From the NCBI RefSeq assembly GCF_002261335.1, contig NZ_NEVL01000003.1, positions 620,001-684,000 on the forward strand: a stretch of DNA of 64,000 nt, read 5' to 3'. Below, in pieces: positions 47,731-58,976 of this stretch; position 1 is the first letter of the stretch, and every line of letters begins with the position of its first letter. The notes beneath the pieces were generated by a model. It did not search any database. It saw nothing but the letters and a program-made list of their open reading frames with translations, and was not told where the DNA came from. The stretch comes from Bordetella genomosp. 1 (lineage in GTDB: Bacteria > Pseudomonadota > Gammaproteobacteria > Burkholderiales > Burkholderiaceae_B). The translations under genes and the position numbers were made by a program.

Positions 47731-48457
47731 GCGCAGTGAGCCGCCCTCAGCCCTTGCCGATCCCGCCGCCGCCGCCCCCGGCCGCCGCAGCGCGGGCAGC
47801 ACGCTGCCCGCCAGCGTGGCGCAGGCGCTGCGCGAGCGCATCGTGCAGGGCCAGTTCCCGCCCGGCGCGCGGCTCAACGAACGCGATCTGTGCGAGCAGT
47901 TCGGCGTGTCGCGCACGCCGCTGCGCGAGGCGTTCCGCCTGCTGGCGGCCGAGGGCCTGATCGAGCTCGAACCCAATCGTGGCGCGCAGGTGGTGGCGCT
48001 GTCCGAGCAGCGCATCCGCGAGGCCTTCGAGGTGATCGGCGGGCTCGAAGCGATGTCGAGCCGGCTGGCCTGCGAGCGCGCCACCGACGCCGAGATCGCC
48101 GAGATCCGCGCCCTCACCTACGAGATGATGGCGAGCCACGCGCGGCGCGACCTGCCCACCTACTACCGCCTGAACCACGAGATCCACGCGTGCCTGAGCA
48201 AGGCCGCGCACAACGGCCTGCTCAACCAGCTCTACGACGCCCAGAACGCGCGCATCCAGCACCTGCGCTTCGCGTCCAACGAGGATCCGGCCAAGTGGGA
48301 CCAGGCCATGCGCGAGCACATCGACATGGCCGAGGCGCTGGCGCTGCGCGACGGCGAGCGGCTCGCCGCCATCATGCGCGGCCACCTGCAACGCAAGTGC
48401 GATGCCGCGCTGCGCGCGCTCGCCAGCCACGGCATCGTGCCGCCCGCCAGCGGCTGA
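47729..48457 (+). CDS. GntR-family regulator, FCD type
   Basis: A 242-residue regulator. After a Pro/Ala-rich leader of about 25 residues the winged helix-turn-helix spans 28-95 (GARLNERDLCEQFGVSRTPLREAFRLLAAEGLIEL). An FCD domain follows (100-235) with the helix-borne His residues in YYRLNHEIHACL and the C-terminal MRGHLQRK expected to bind metal and an acid ligand. The start codon overlaps its own operator and has no clear ribosome-binding site, so translation may be weak or leader-dependent. It separates the divergent aminotransferase unit from the ABC transporter operon and probably controls both. Confidence 0.9.
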   Translation: MRSEPPSALADPAAAAPGRRSAGSTLPASVAQALRERIVQGQFPPGARLNERDLCEQFGVSRTPLREAFRLLAAEGLIELEPNRGAQVVALSEQRIREAFEVIGGLEAMSSRLACERATDAEIAEIRALTYEMMASHARRDLPTYYRLNHEIHACLSKAAHNGLLNQLYDAQNARIQHLRFASNEDPAKWDQAMREHIDMAEALALRDGERLAAIMRGHLQRKCDAALRALASHGIVPPASG

Positions 48458-48592
48458 GCCGCCCCGCAGTACCCAATCCAGCGGACCGGCGCCCACGCCG
48501 GCCACGGAGACGACAGATATCAGCAGTGCAGTTCCACGCAGCACCCGGCAGCATCTCGTCCAACCACACAGGCCTCGTCCAGAGGCAGGATC

Positions 48593-50161
48593 ATGGGGAA
48601 TCAGAACATGGCACTCTCGCCCGCCTTCACTTTCACCGGCCGCGCCGCGCGGCTGCGGCTGACCGCCTGCGCGCTGGCGCTGGGCCTGGCCGGCGCCCTG
48701 CCGGCCGCGCATGCGGCCAAGAAAGACGACACCGTGCGCATGGCCTACGACCAGGCGCCGGAAAGCGTGGACCCTTACTACAACAACGTGCGCATCGGCG
48801 TCATCATCGCGGCGAACGTGTGGGACACCCTGCTCTACCGCGATCCGGTCAGCAACGAGTACAAGGGCCAGCTGGCCAAGAGCTGGAAGCAGGTCGACGA
48901 CAAGACGCTCGAGTTCGAGCTGCGCCAGGGCGTGAAATTCCACAACGGCGAGGAGTTCGACGCCGACTCGGTGGTGTACACGCTGAACTTCGTCGCCGAC
49001 CCGAAGAACAAGGCGGTCACGCAGCAGAACGTGGCGTGGATCGACAAGGTCGAGAAGATCGACAAGTATCACGTGCGGCTCACCACCAAGAAGCCCTTCC
49101 CCGCGGCCAAGGAATATCTCTCCACCACCGTGGCGATCCACCCGGCCAAGTACTACCAGGAGGTGGGCCCGCAGGGCATGAACGCCAAGCCGGTGGGCAG
49201 CGGCCCGTACAAGGTCGTCGACTACCAGCCCGGCAAGTCCATCACGCTCGAGAAGAACACCGAGTACTTCAAGGATTCGCCCAAGGCCCAGCCCAAGGTC
49301 GGCAAGGTGGTGATCCGCTTCATCCCCGATCGCCAGACGCAGATGGCCGAGGTGATCTCGGGCGGCGAAGACCTGATCATGAGCGTGCCCAAGGACCAGG
49401 CCGAACAGCTCAAGAGCGTGCCCACGCTGCAGGTCATCAACGGCGAGACCATGCGCATCGTGTTCATGCAGATGAACATCCTCGACAACACCCCGCAGCC
49501 GGCGCTCAAGGACGAGCGCGTGCGCCGCGCCATCAACCACGCCATCGACCGCCAGGCCATCCTGAAGAACATCGTGGGCGAAGGCGGGTCGATCCTCAAC
49601 GCGGTCTGCACGCCGTCGCAGGTGGCCTGCACGCAGGACGTGCATGCCTACAAGTACGACCCGGCGCTGGCCAAGAAGCTGCTCGCCGAGGCCGGCTACG
49701 CCAACGGTCTCGACATCGACCTGGTGGCCTACCGCGAACGCAACCAGACCGAGGCCATCATCAACTACCTGCAGGCGGTGGGCATCCGCCCGCGCCTGAG
49801 CTTCCTGCAGTACGCCGCGATGCGCGACATGATCCGTGGCGGCAAGGCCGCGCTCACGCACCAGACCTGGGCCTCCAATCTGGTGAACGACGTGTCCGCC
49901 TCCACGCCGGTGTACTTCGGCTTCGGCAACGACGACATCACCCGCGACCAGCAGGTCAAGACCCTGCTCGACAAGGGCGACGAGACCATCGACCCGACCG
50001 CGCGCGCGGCCGCCTACAAGCAGGCGCTCGGCATCATCGCCGACAAGGCCTACGCGGTGCCCCTCTGGACCCTGCCGGCCTACTACGTGGCCAACAAGGA
50101 CCTGCAGCTCAAGCCCTACTCCGACGAGCTGATCCGCTTCTGGGACATGAGCTGGAAGTAA
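48593..50161 (+). CDS. ABC transporter substrate-binding protein (DppA/OppA family)
   Basis: A 522-residue SBP_bac_5 protein with a signal peptide (about 1-41, cleavage after AAHA). Family motifs are ESVDPYYNN, WDTLLYRD, LRQGVKFHNGEEFDADSVVYTLN and PVGSGPYKVVDY. There is no lipobox, so it is a free periplasmic protein. It binds a peptide or peptide-like compound. GGCAGGA precedes ATG 48593; ATG 48608 is an alternative. It heads the operon of two permeases, two ATPases and an M20 hydrolase. Confidence 0.92.
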   Translation: MGNQNMALSPAFTFTGRAARLRLTACALALGLAGALPAAHAAKKDDTVRMAYDQAPESVDPYYNNVRIGVIIAANVWDTLLYRDPVSNEYKGQLAKSWKQVDDKTLEFELRQGVKFHNGEEFDADSVVYTLNFVADPKNKAVTQQNVAWIDKVEKIDKYHVRLTTKKPFPAAKEYLSTTVAIHPAKYYQEVGPQGMNAKPVGSGPYKVVDYQPGKSITLEKNTEYFKDSPKAQPKVGKVVIRFIPDRQTQMAEVISGGEDLIMSVPKDQAEQLKSVPTLQVINGETMRIVFMQMNILDNTPQPALKDERVRRAINHAIDRQAILKNIVGEGGSILNAVCTPSQVACTQDVHAYKYDPALAKKLLAEAGYANGLDIDLVAYRERNQTEAIINYLQAVGIRPRLSFLQYAAMRDMIRGGKAALTHQTWASNLVNDVSASTPVYFGFGNDDITRDQQVKTLLDKGDETIDPTARAAAYKQALGIIADKAYAVPLWTLPAYYVANKDLQLKPYSDELIRFWDMSWK

Positions 50162-50224
50162 GCACGTGGGGCCCGGCGCGCGCGGCGCCGGGCCGCCGAA
50201 CCTGGATGCAAGAGGTGGATGGAT

Positions 50225-51142
50225 ATGTTGGCTTATACGCTCAGACGCCTGGGCCTGGCCGTGCTGGTGGCACTGACGGTCTCGATCCTGGCGTTCCTGT
50301 TGTTGCACCTGTCGGGCGATGCGGCGCTGGCGCTCGCCGGCGAAGGCGCGCGCCAGGCGGACATCGACGCGGTGCGCAAGGCCTACGGCCTGGACCGCCC
50401 GCTGGTGGTGCAGTACGCCGATTGGCTCTGGCACGTGGTGCGCGGCGACTTCGGCATGTCGGTGTACTTCAAGACCCCCGCCGGCCCGCTGATCTGGGGC
50501 AAGCTCATCACCACGCTGCAGCTCGGCATGGGCGCGCTGGCCGTGGCGCTGCTGATCTCGATCCCGCTGGGCGTGCTGGCCGCGCTCTATAAGGGCAGCT
50601 TCATCGACCGCCTCTGTCTGGCCATCGCGGTGCTGGGCCAGGCGCTGCCGAACTTCTTCTTCGCCCTGATCCTCATCATGCTGTTCTCGCTCACGCTGCG
50701 CATCCTGCCGGTGTCGGGCAGCGGCAGCTGGCAGCACTTCGTAATGCCCTCGATCGCGCTGGGCTACTACGTCGCGCCGGCCTTCATGCGGCTCATCCGC
50801 GCCGGCATGATCGAGGTGCTGGCGGCCGACTACATCCGCACCGCGCGCGCCAAGGGCCTGCCGGCCGGCACCGTGATCTTCAAGCACGCGCTGCGCAACG
50901 CCATCGTGCCGGTGGTGGCGCTGGCGGCCGTGCAGCTGGGCTACCTGCTGGGCGGCTCGGTGGTGGTGGAGACCATCTTCGCCCTCGACGGCCTGGGCTA
51001 CCTGGCCTACCAGAGCATCACCTACAAGGATTTTCCGGTGATGCAGCTGATCGTGCTGCTGCTGTCGGTGCTGTACGTGCTGCTGACGCTGGCCGCCGAC
51101 GTCGCCAACGCCTGGCTCGATCCGCGCATCCGCGCCGCATAA
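50225..51142 (+). CDS. ABC transporter permease, DppB type
   Basis: A 305-residue permease with six membrane segments and the BPD_transp_1 loop (ADYIRTARAKGLPAGTVIFKHALRNAIVP), the coupling site for the ATPases. The opening MLAYTLRRLGLAVLVAL is typical of DppB proteins and starts at ATG 50225, which has AGAGGTGG at good spacing; an ATG six bases earlier is too close to that site. It forms the membrane channel with the next gene. Confidence 0.92.
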   Translation: MLAYTLRRLGLAVLVALTVSILAFLLLHLSGDAALALAGEGARQADIDAVRKAYGLDRPLVVQYADWLWHVVRGDFGMSVYFKTPAGPLIWGKLITTLQLGMGALAVALLISIPLGVLAALYKGSFIDRLCLAIAVLGQALPNFFFALILIMLFSLTLRILPVSGSGSWQHFVMPSIALGYYVAPAFMRLIRAGMIEVLAADYIRTARAKGLPAGTVIFKHALRNAIVPVVALAAVQLGYLLGGSVVVETIFALDGLGYLAYQSITYKDFPVMQLIVLLLSVLYVLLTLAADVANAWLDPRIRAA

Positions 51143-51152
51143 GGAGGCCGCC

Positions 51153-52079
<927 letters not shown>

Positions 52080-52080
52080 C

Positions 52081-53057
52081 GTGGCACACGACTACGCATT
52101 GGAAATCGATGGCCTGTCGGTCGACATCGACACGCCCAACGGCACGCTGCACGCGGTGCGCGACGTGTCCTTCAAGGTCCGGCCCGGCGAGACGCTGTGC
52201 CTGGTGGGCGAATCGGGCTGCGGCAAGTCCATGACCTCGCTCGCCATCATGGGACTGCTGCCGCGCGCGGCCAAGCGCAGCGCCCGCCGCCTCGCGGTGC
52301 GCGGCGAAGACCTGGCCCACGCCAGCCGGCGGCGCGCCAACGCGCTGCGCGGCGACAAGATGGCCATGATCTTCCAGGAGCCCATGACCGCGCTCAACCC
52401 CGCCTACACCATCGGCACCCAGCTCACCGAGCACTACATCCACCACCGCAAGGCCAGCGCGGCGCAGGCGCGCGAGCGGGCCGCGGAGCTGCTGCACAAG
52501 GTCGGCATCGCGTCGGCCGGCGAGCGGCTGGGCCAGTACCCGCACCAGTTGTCGGGCGGTCTGCGCCAGCGCGTCATGATCGCGATGGCGCTGATGTGCG
52601 GGCCCGAGGTGCTGATCGCCGACGAGCCCAGCACCGCGCTCGACGTCACCATCCAGGCGCAGATCCTGCGCCTGCTGGCCGAGCTGCAGGCCGAGCTCGG
52701 CATCGCCATGGTGCTGATCACCCACGACCTCGGCGTGGTGGCGCGCATCGCGCACCACGTGGCGGTGATGTATGCCGGCCAGATCGTCGAGGAAGCGCCG
52801 GTGCACGAGCTGTTTGCCACGCCGCGCCATCCCTACACCCGCGGCCTGCTCGACTGTATCCCGGTGCCGGGCCGCAGCCAGCCCGGCACGGAGCTGGGCA
52901 CCATCCCGGGCGTGGTGCCCTCGCTGGTGGGCACGATCCGCGGCTGCGCCTTCGCCGACCGCTGCCGCTACGCCACCCAGGCCTGCCGCGACGCGATTCC
53001 GCTGCACCATGCGCAGGGCCAGCACTGGCGCTGCATCCACGCCGAACTGGAGGCCGC

Positions 53058-53061
<4 letters not shown>
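52081..53061 (+). CDS. ABC transporter ATPase, DppD type
   Basis: A 326-residue ATPase with Walker A GESGCGKS, signature LSGGLRQRV, Walker [13 protein letters not shown], the switch His in LITHDLGVV and the C-terminal oligopeptide/dipeptide domain with a Cys cluster ([14 protein letters not shown]) that in relatives can hold an iron-sulfur centre. The start is GTG, directly after the DppC stop, with AAGGAGC upstream. It powers import together with the following ATPase. Confidence 0.93.
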
Positions 53062-54043
<982 letters not shown>

Positions 54044-54047
<4 letters not shown>

Positions 54048-55441
54048 GCCGCGATCTCGCCCTGGAAAATGCCGCGCACCGCTTCGATTCCGGCGACTTC
54101 GGCCGCCTGCTGGCGCGCCGCATCGCCATCCCCACCGAAAGCCAGAACCCCGATCGCGGCGCCGAGCTGGCGCGCTACCTGGCCGACGAGATCGAGCCGG
54201 CGTTCGCGGCCATGGGCTTCACCTGCCGCACCCTCACCCATCCCAAGGCGCGGGCGCCGTTCCTGCTGGCCGAGCGCATCGAAGACCCGGCGCTGCCCAC
54301 CGTGCTGGGCTACGGCCACGGCGACGTGATCCGCGGGCTCGAGCCCGAGTGGCACGCAGGGCTGTCGCCCTGGGCCATGACCGAACGCGACGGCCGCTGG
54401 TATGGCCGCGGCATCGCCGACAACAAGAGCCAGCACAGCATCAACATGGAGGCGCTGCGGCTGGTGCTCGAGACGCGCGGCAAGCTCGGCTTCAATGCCA
54501 AGTACCTGATCGAGATGGGCGAGGAAACCGGGTCGCCCGGGCTGCGCGAACTGTGCGAGGCCGAGCGCGACGCGTTGCGCGCCGACCTGCTGATCGCCTC
54601 CGACGGCCCGCGCCTCGCGCCGGGCCGGCCCACGGTGTTCCTGGGCGCGCGCGGCAGCCTGAACTTCGATCTCACCATCGAGGCGCGCGCCGGCGGCCAT
54701 CATTCCGGCAACTGGGGCGGCCTGATCTCGAATCCCGGCATCCAGCTCGCGCACGCCATCGCCACGCTGGTCTCGCCCACCGGCCAGATCCGCGTGCCGG
54801 AGTGGGTGCCGCGCGAGCTGCCCGAGTCGGTGCGCCGCGCGCTGGCCGACTGCGAGGTCGACGGCGGCAGCGACGGCCCGGAGATCGAGCCCTGGTGGGG
54901 CGAGCCGGGCCTGTCGCCGGCAGAACGCGTGTTCGGCTGGTGTTCGTTCGAGGTGCTGGCCTACAAGACCGGCAACCCCGAGACGCCGGTCAACGCGATC
55001 CCGCCGCGCGCGTGGGCCCGCTGCCAGCTGCGCTTCGTGGTGGGCGTGGATGCCGACGACCTGCTGCCGGCGCTGCGCCGCCATCTCGACAGCCACGGCT
55101 TTCCCATGGTGCAGATCGCCACCACGCGCGAGACCATGTTCAAGGCCACCCGCATCGATCCCGACGACGCCTGGGTCCGCTTCGCCGTGGATTCGCTGGC
55201 GCAGACCACCGGCAAGAAGCCCGCCATCCTGCCGAACCTGGGCGGCTCGCTGCCCAACGACATCTTCACGGAAGTGCTGGGCGTGCGCACGGTCTGGGTG
55301 CCGCACTCCTATCCCGGCTGCTCGCAGCACGCGCCCAACGAGCACCTGCCGCCCGAGCTGATGCGCGAAGGGCTGCTGGGCATGACGGGTCTGTATTGGG
55401 ACATCGGCGCGGCGGCCGCCGAAGGGCGCGCGCCGCGCTGA
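54044..55441 (+). CDS. M20 family metallopeptidase
   Basis: A 465-residue zinc hydrolase of the carboxypeptidase G2/ArgE/DapE family. Likely metal ligands are His in GYGHGD, Asp in GRGIADNK, the Glu pair in EMGEETGS and His in CSQHAPNE. A dimerisation domain is at about 205-355 (GARGSLNFDLTIEARAGGHHSGNWGG). It lies at the end of, and is ATGA-coupled to, the Dpp-type transporter, so it most likely hydrolyses the imported peptide or N-acyl amino acid. The exact specificity is unknown. Confidence 0.9.
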
Positions 55442-55445
55442 GACG

Positions 55446-55475
55446 CCAAGGCCGGGCGCGCGGCCCGGCCCTTGG
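55446..55475. terminator. Hairpin between M20 peptidase and sugar dehydrogenase genes
   Basis: CCAAGGCCGGGC pairs with GCCCGGCCCTTGG with a single bulged base and a short loop. It lies between convergent genes and probably terminates transcription from both sides, although no T tract is present. Confidence 0.5.
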
Positions 55476-55487
55476 CCGCGACCGGGC

Positions 55488-56714
55488 CTACTTCGCCGCG
55501 GGCGGCGTCACGCGCAGCAGCGCGCCGGCGGGTGCGTCGGTCAGGATGTAGATGGCGCCATCGGGGCCCTGGCGCACGTCACGCACGCGCGCCTTGTGCT
55601 TGCCCAGCAGGCGCTCCTCGCGCACGATCCGGTCGCCGTCGAGCTGCAGCCGGATCAGGTCCTCCTCGGCCAGCGCGCCGATGAAGAGCGAATGCTTCCA
55701 GGCCGGATGGCGCTCGTCGGTATAGAACGCCATGCCGCTCACGCCGGGCGACTTCTTCCACCAATAATGCGGATCGACGGCGCCTTCCATGGTCGCGCCC
55801 TTGGCCTCGGGAATGCGCAGGCCGGAGTAGTTGATGCCATGGGTGGCGATCGGCCAGCCGTAGTTGGCGCCGCGCTCGACCAGGTTGATCTCGTCGCCGC
55901 CGCGCGGGCCGTGCTCATGCTCCCAGACCACGCCGGTCCAGGGATTGCGCGCCATGCCCTGCGGATTGCGCACGCCGTACGACCAGATCTCCGGGCGCAC
56001 GCCGGCCTGGCCGACGAAGGGGTTGTCCTGCGGCACGCGACCCTCGGCCGTGAGCCGCACGATCTTGCCCTGCAGCTTGTCGAGCTCCTGCGCGGTGGGC
56101 CGCTGGTTGTTTTCGCCCAGCGTGATGAAGAGATAGCCCTTGTCGTCGAACACCAGGCGCGACCCGAAGTGATTGCCGGTGGAGAGCTTGGGCTCCTGGC
56201 GGAAGATCACCTTGAACTCGGTGATCGAGCGCTTGTCGTTGGCCAGCCGGCCATAGCCGACCGCCGTACCCGCCTTGCCGTCGCCCGCTTCGGCGTACGA
56301 CAGGTATACGCGCCGATCCTGCGCGAAGCCGGGCGAGAGCACCACGTCGAGCAGGCCGCCCTGGCCCTCGGCCCACACGCGCGGCACGCCGGTGAGCGGC
56401 GCCGACAGCTTGCCCGAGCGGTCGAGCAGGCGCAGCCGGCCCGGCCGCTCGGTGATCAGCATGTCGCCATCGGGCAGGAAGGCCAGGCCCCACGGATGCT
56501 CCAGGCCGCCGGCCACCTCGGTGACCTGGGCCTGGACCTCCACCGGCTTCATGCTTTCGGTGGAGGCGGCCTGCGCGGCCGTCCAGGCGGCGCAGGCGAA
56601 CACGAGCGCGGCGCTGGCGGCGAGCGCGACCCGCAACGAGACGGGCGAAGGCGCGGCCGAGGCGCGCACGGATGTGGGAACCGCAGAATCGACGGACGGA
56701 CCGTGATACGTCAT
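55488..56714 (-). CDS. PQQ-dependent soluble aldose/sorbosone dehydrogenase family protein
   Basis: A 408-residue periplasmic six-bladed beta-propeller of the GSDH family (E. coli YliI/Asd type). An N-terminal membrane or signal segment (about 28-50, VALAASAALVFACAAW) is followed by HPWGLAFLPDGDMLITERPGR, GGLLDVVLSPGF, HFGSRLVFDDKGYLFITLGEN, the conserved RNPQGM and the HEHGPRGGDEIN region that binds Ca2+ and PQQ. It oxidises aldose sugars and passes electrons to the respiratory chain. GGGGAGG precedes ATG 56714. It is convergent to the M20 gene and monocistronic. Confidence 0.9.
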   Translation of the reverse strand: MTYHGPSVDSAVPTSVRASAAPSPVSLRVALAASAALVFACAAWTAAQAASTESMKPVEVQAQVTEVAGGLEHPWGLAFLPDGDMLITERPGRLRLLDRSGKLSAPLTGVPRVWAEGQGGLLDVVLSPGFAQDRRVYLSYAEAGDGKAGTAVGYGRLANDKRSITEFKVIFRQEPKLSTGNHFGSRLVFDDKGYLFITLGENNQRPTAQELDKLQGKIVRLTAEGRVPQDNPFVGQAGVRPEIWSYGVRNPQGMARNPWTGVVWEHEHGPRGGDEINLVERGANYGWPIATHGINYSGLRIPEAKGATMEGAVDPHYWWKKSPGVSGMAFYTDERHPAWKHSLFIGALAEEDLIRLQLDGDRIVREERLLGKHKARVRDVRQGPDGAIYILTDAPAGALLRVTPPAAK

Positions 56715-56907
56715 TGAAAACCTCCCCGCGACAGGTGGTTGGCGTATTGGAGAAAAATCCCGGCAGAAGCCGTCCGCGCAGGACGGTCGACACGAAGCGC
56801 TGGGGCCGGGCCGCGGGGCCACGGTCGGCACGAAGCCGCCGTCCGATTGGCGTACCATAACGCGATGCCCGGACAGATGCGGTCCGGCCTCTTGGAGATC
56901 ACGTTCA

Positions 56908-57525
56908 ATGAAACTGTACTACATGCCCGGCGCCTGCTCGCTCGCAGGCCACATCGTGCTCGAATGGGCCGGCAAGCCTTATGAAACGCAGCGCGTGGCG
57001 CGCGAGGAGCTCAAGCAGCCCGCGTATCTCGAGGTCAATCCGCTGGGCGCCGTGCCCGCCCTCACCGACGGCGATCTCACCCTGACGCAGAACGCCGCCA
57101 TCCTCGAATACATCGCCGAACAGGCGCCCGCCGCGCTGCAGCTCCTGGGCGACGGCAGCGCGCGCGGCCGCGCCGAGGTGCGCCGCTGGGTCGGCTTCAT
57201 CAACTCCGACGTGCACAAGACCTTCTCGCTGGTGTTCGGCCCGCAGCGCTACGTCGAGGACGAGGCCGCGCAAGCCCAGCTGCGCGGCGCCGCCGCGGCC
57301 CAGCTGCGCAATCTGTTCGGCGTGATCGACCAGCAGCTCGCCGGCCGCGACTACCTCACCGGCGCCAAGCCCTCGATCGCCGACGCCTATCTGTATGTGG
57401 TGCTGCGCTGGGCCCACGCGAAGGAGATCGACCTGTCGGGCAAGGACCACCTCGCCGCCTTCTTCAAGCGCATGTCCGCCGACCCGAAGGTCCAGGCTGC
57501 GCTCAAGGCCGAAGACCTGCAGTGA
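56908..57525 (+). CDS. Beta-class glutathione S-transferase
   Basis: A 205-residue GST. The N-terminus MKLYYMPGACSLAGHIVLEW carries Cys10, the hallmark catalytic residue region of bacterial beta-class GSTs. The glutathione-binding parts NPLGAVPAL and LTQNAAILEYIAE and the C-domain PSIADAYLYVVLRWA are all present. These enzymes conjugate or reduce with glutathione and also protect against oxidants. It has its own short upstream region and a strong terminator, so it is probably a single-gene unit. Confidence 0.94.
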   Translation: MKLYYMPGACSLAGHIVLEWAGKPYETQRVAREELKQPAYLEVNPLGAVPALTDGDLTLTQNAAILEYIAEQAPAALQLLGDGSARGRAEVRRWVGFINSDVHKTFSLVFGPQRYVEDEAAQAQLRGAAAAQLRNLFGVIDQQLAGRDYLTGAKPSIADAYLYVVLRWAHAKEIDLSGKDHLAAFFKRMSADPKVQAALKAEDLQ

Positions 57526-57545
57526 CACGGCCGCCGCGCCAATGA

Positions 57546-57577
57546 AAAGCGGGAGCCCGAGGCTCCCGCTTTGCTTT
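57546..57577. terminator. Bidirectional intrinsic terminator
   Basis: AAAGCGGGAGCC-CGA-GGCTCCCGCTTT, a 12-base perfect stem flanked by GAAAA on the left and GCTTTTG on the right. It serves the convergent GST and D-carbamoylase genes. Confidence 0.88.
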
Positions 57578-57591
57578 TGTTGCGTGCGCAA

Positions 57592-58551
57592 TCAGAGCGG
57601 CTTGCGCGGCAGCGCGTCGCCCGGGCCCACGCGCTCGGTGATGAGCGAGTAATGCTCCGGCCGGCGGTGGCGCGCGAAGTCGAACACGTTGCGGCGGAAG
57701 GTCTCGGCCAGGTCCAGGTCGGCGCTCACCGCGATGACTTCGTCGTCTTCGGTCACGGTCTGCGCGGCGATTTCGCCCGTGGGCGCCACGATCACCGAGC
57801 CGCCGATCATGTGGTGCCCGTCTTCGGCGCCGCACTTGGCGGCGGCCGCGGCCCAGACGCAGTTCTGGTAGGCGCTCGCCTGCAGGGTGATCAGATGATG
57901 ATGCATGCGCAGGTGCACCGGCTCCGGCCAGTGGATGTTGTGCGACGGCGTGTTGTAGCCCAGCACCACGACTTCCGCGCTCTGCAGCGACATCATGCGC
58001 CAGGTCTCGGGCCAGCGGCGGTCGTTGCACAGGCACATGCCCACGCGCGCGCCGAGCGCATCCCACACGCCGAAGGGCTCGTCGCCCACGTTGAAGAACT
58101 TCTTCTCCAGATGCTGGAACGGCGCGTCCGGCTTGTGGTCGTCGTGGCCCGGCAGGTGGATCTTGCGATACTTGCCCACGATGGCGCCCGCCTTGTCGAC
58201 CAGGATCGCGCTGTTGAACGGCACGCCGTCGGGCGTGAGTTCGGCGTAGCCCAGGTAGAAGCCCACGCCGAGGCGGCGCGCCTCGTCGAACAGGGGCTGG
58301 ACCTGCGCATTGGGCATGGTCGGCTCGAAGAAGCGGGCCTGGGCCTCCTCGTCGCTCATCCAGTAGCGCGGGAAGAAGGTCGTGAGCGCCAGCTCCGGAA
58401 ACACCACCAGCTCGGCGCCGCGGCCATGGGCCTCGCGCAGCATCTCCACCAGGCGCTTGACCACGCGTTCGCGCGTGTCGGCCAGATGCACCGGCCCCAT
58501 CTGCGCCACCGCCAATCCGATCCTGCGCTTGCCCTTCCCCGTCTCGCTCAT
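57592..58551 (-). CDS. N-carbamoyl-D-amino acid hydrolase (nitrilase superfamily)
   Basis: A 319-residue carbon-nitrogen hydrolase. The catalytic triad is Glu53 (FPELALTTFFPR), Lys130 (KYRKIHLPG) and Cys175 (CNDRRWPE). These blocks, as well as RPFQHLEK-like FQHLEKKFF and GYNTPSHN, match the Agrobacterium D-carbamoylase used in D-amino acid production, and the length is close (about 304). It would hydrolyse N-carbamoyl-D-amino acids to D-amino acid, CO2 and ammonia. No hydantoinase gene is adjacent. ATG 58551 gives a family-like N-terminus. A D-aminoacylase and an Asp/Glu racemase lie 3-5 kb away. Confidence 0.92.
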   Translation of the reverse strand: MSETGKGKRRIGLAVAQMGPVHLADTRERVVKRLVEMLREAHGRGAELVVFPELALTTFFPRYWMSDEEAQARFFEPTMPNAQVQPLFDEARRLGVGFYLGYAELTPDGVPFNSAILVDKAGAIVGKYRKIHLPGHDDHKPDAPFQHLEKKFFNVGDEPFGVWDALGARVGMCLCNDRRWPETWRMMSLQSAEVVVLGYNTPSHNIHWPEPVHLRMHHHLITLQASAYQNCVWAAAAAKCGAEDGHHMIGGSVIVAPTGEIAAQTVTEDDEVIAVSADLDLAETFRRNVFDFARHRRPEHYSLITERVGPGDALPRKPL

Positions 58552-58976
58552 TGTGCTGTTCCTCGTCCTGCGGGCGCGCGGCAACGTGCCGCCTGCCCAG
58601 TCCAAACCCGAAGCATGCGCCACGCGGCGCGCGCGGCATAGCGGCGCCTGCCCGCCACGGCGCGCCCGCGCGGCGGCGGGCGAAATTGCCGCAAACCCGC
58701 GCCAATGCTGGCGCTGGCGCGATCCGGGTGGCGCGGGCCGATAGCGCCGCGTTATGAGCCAGCGACAAAATTCAATGATCGCCGATGCCGCCAGGACCGC
58801 CGCGCTGGCCGCCGCACTCGCCGCCGCACTGGCCGCCGCACTGACCGCCGCACTCGCCGCCGCGCGTGCATCCGCGGCCCGGGCCGGTTACAACGTGGCA
58901 TGGGCACGCGCCATGCGGCTTCGCCCGTCCCGGGCAACACGCCCCACGCAAGGCAACCCGCAAGGAGACCCCGGCA
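58552..58976. other. Intergenic region with 12-base tandem repeat
   Basis: A 425-base region between divergent genes, very GC-rich. It contains a minisatellite (58796-58867). A plus-strand frame at 58754-58987 reads through the repeat as an ALAA-type stretch and overlaps the GST start; it has no ribosome-binding site or domain and is not called as a gene. Promoters for both flanking genes must be here but are not recognisable. Confidence 0.5.
58796..58867. repeat. Six imperfect copies of a 12-base tandem repeat
   Basis: Consensus GCCGCCGCACTG, with four well-conserved copies (58808-58855) and a divergent copy at each end. The unit length is a multiple of three and of near helical pitch, so it could vary in copy number without a frame effect. 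Confidence 0.75.
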
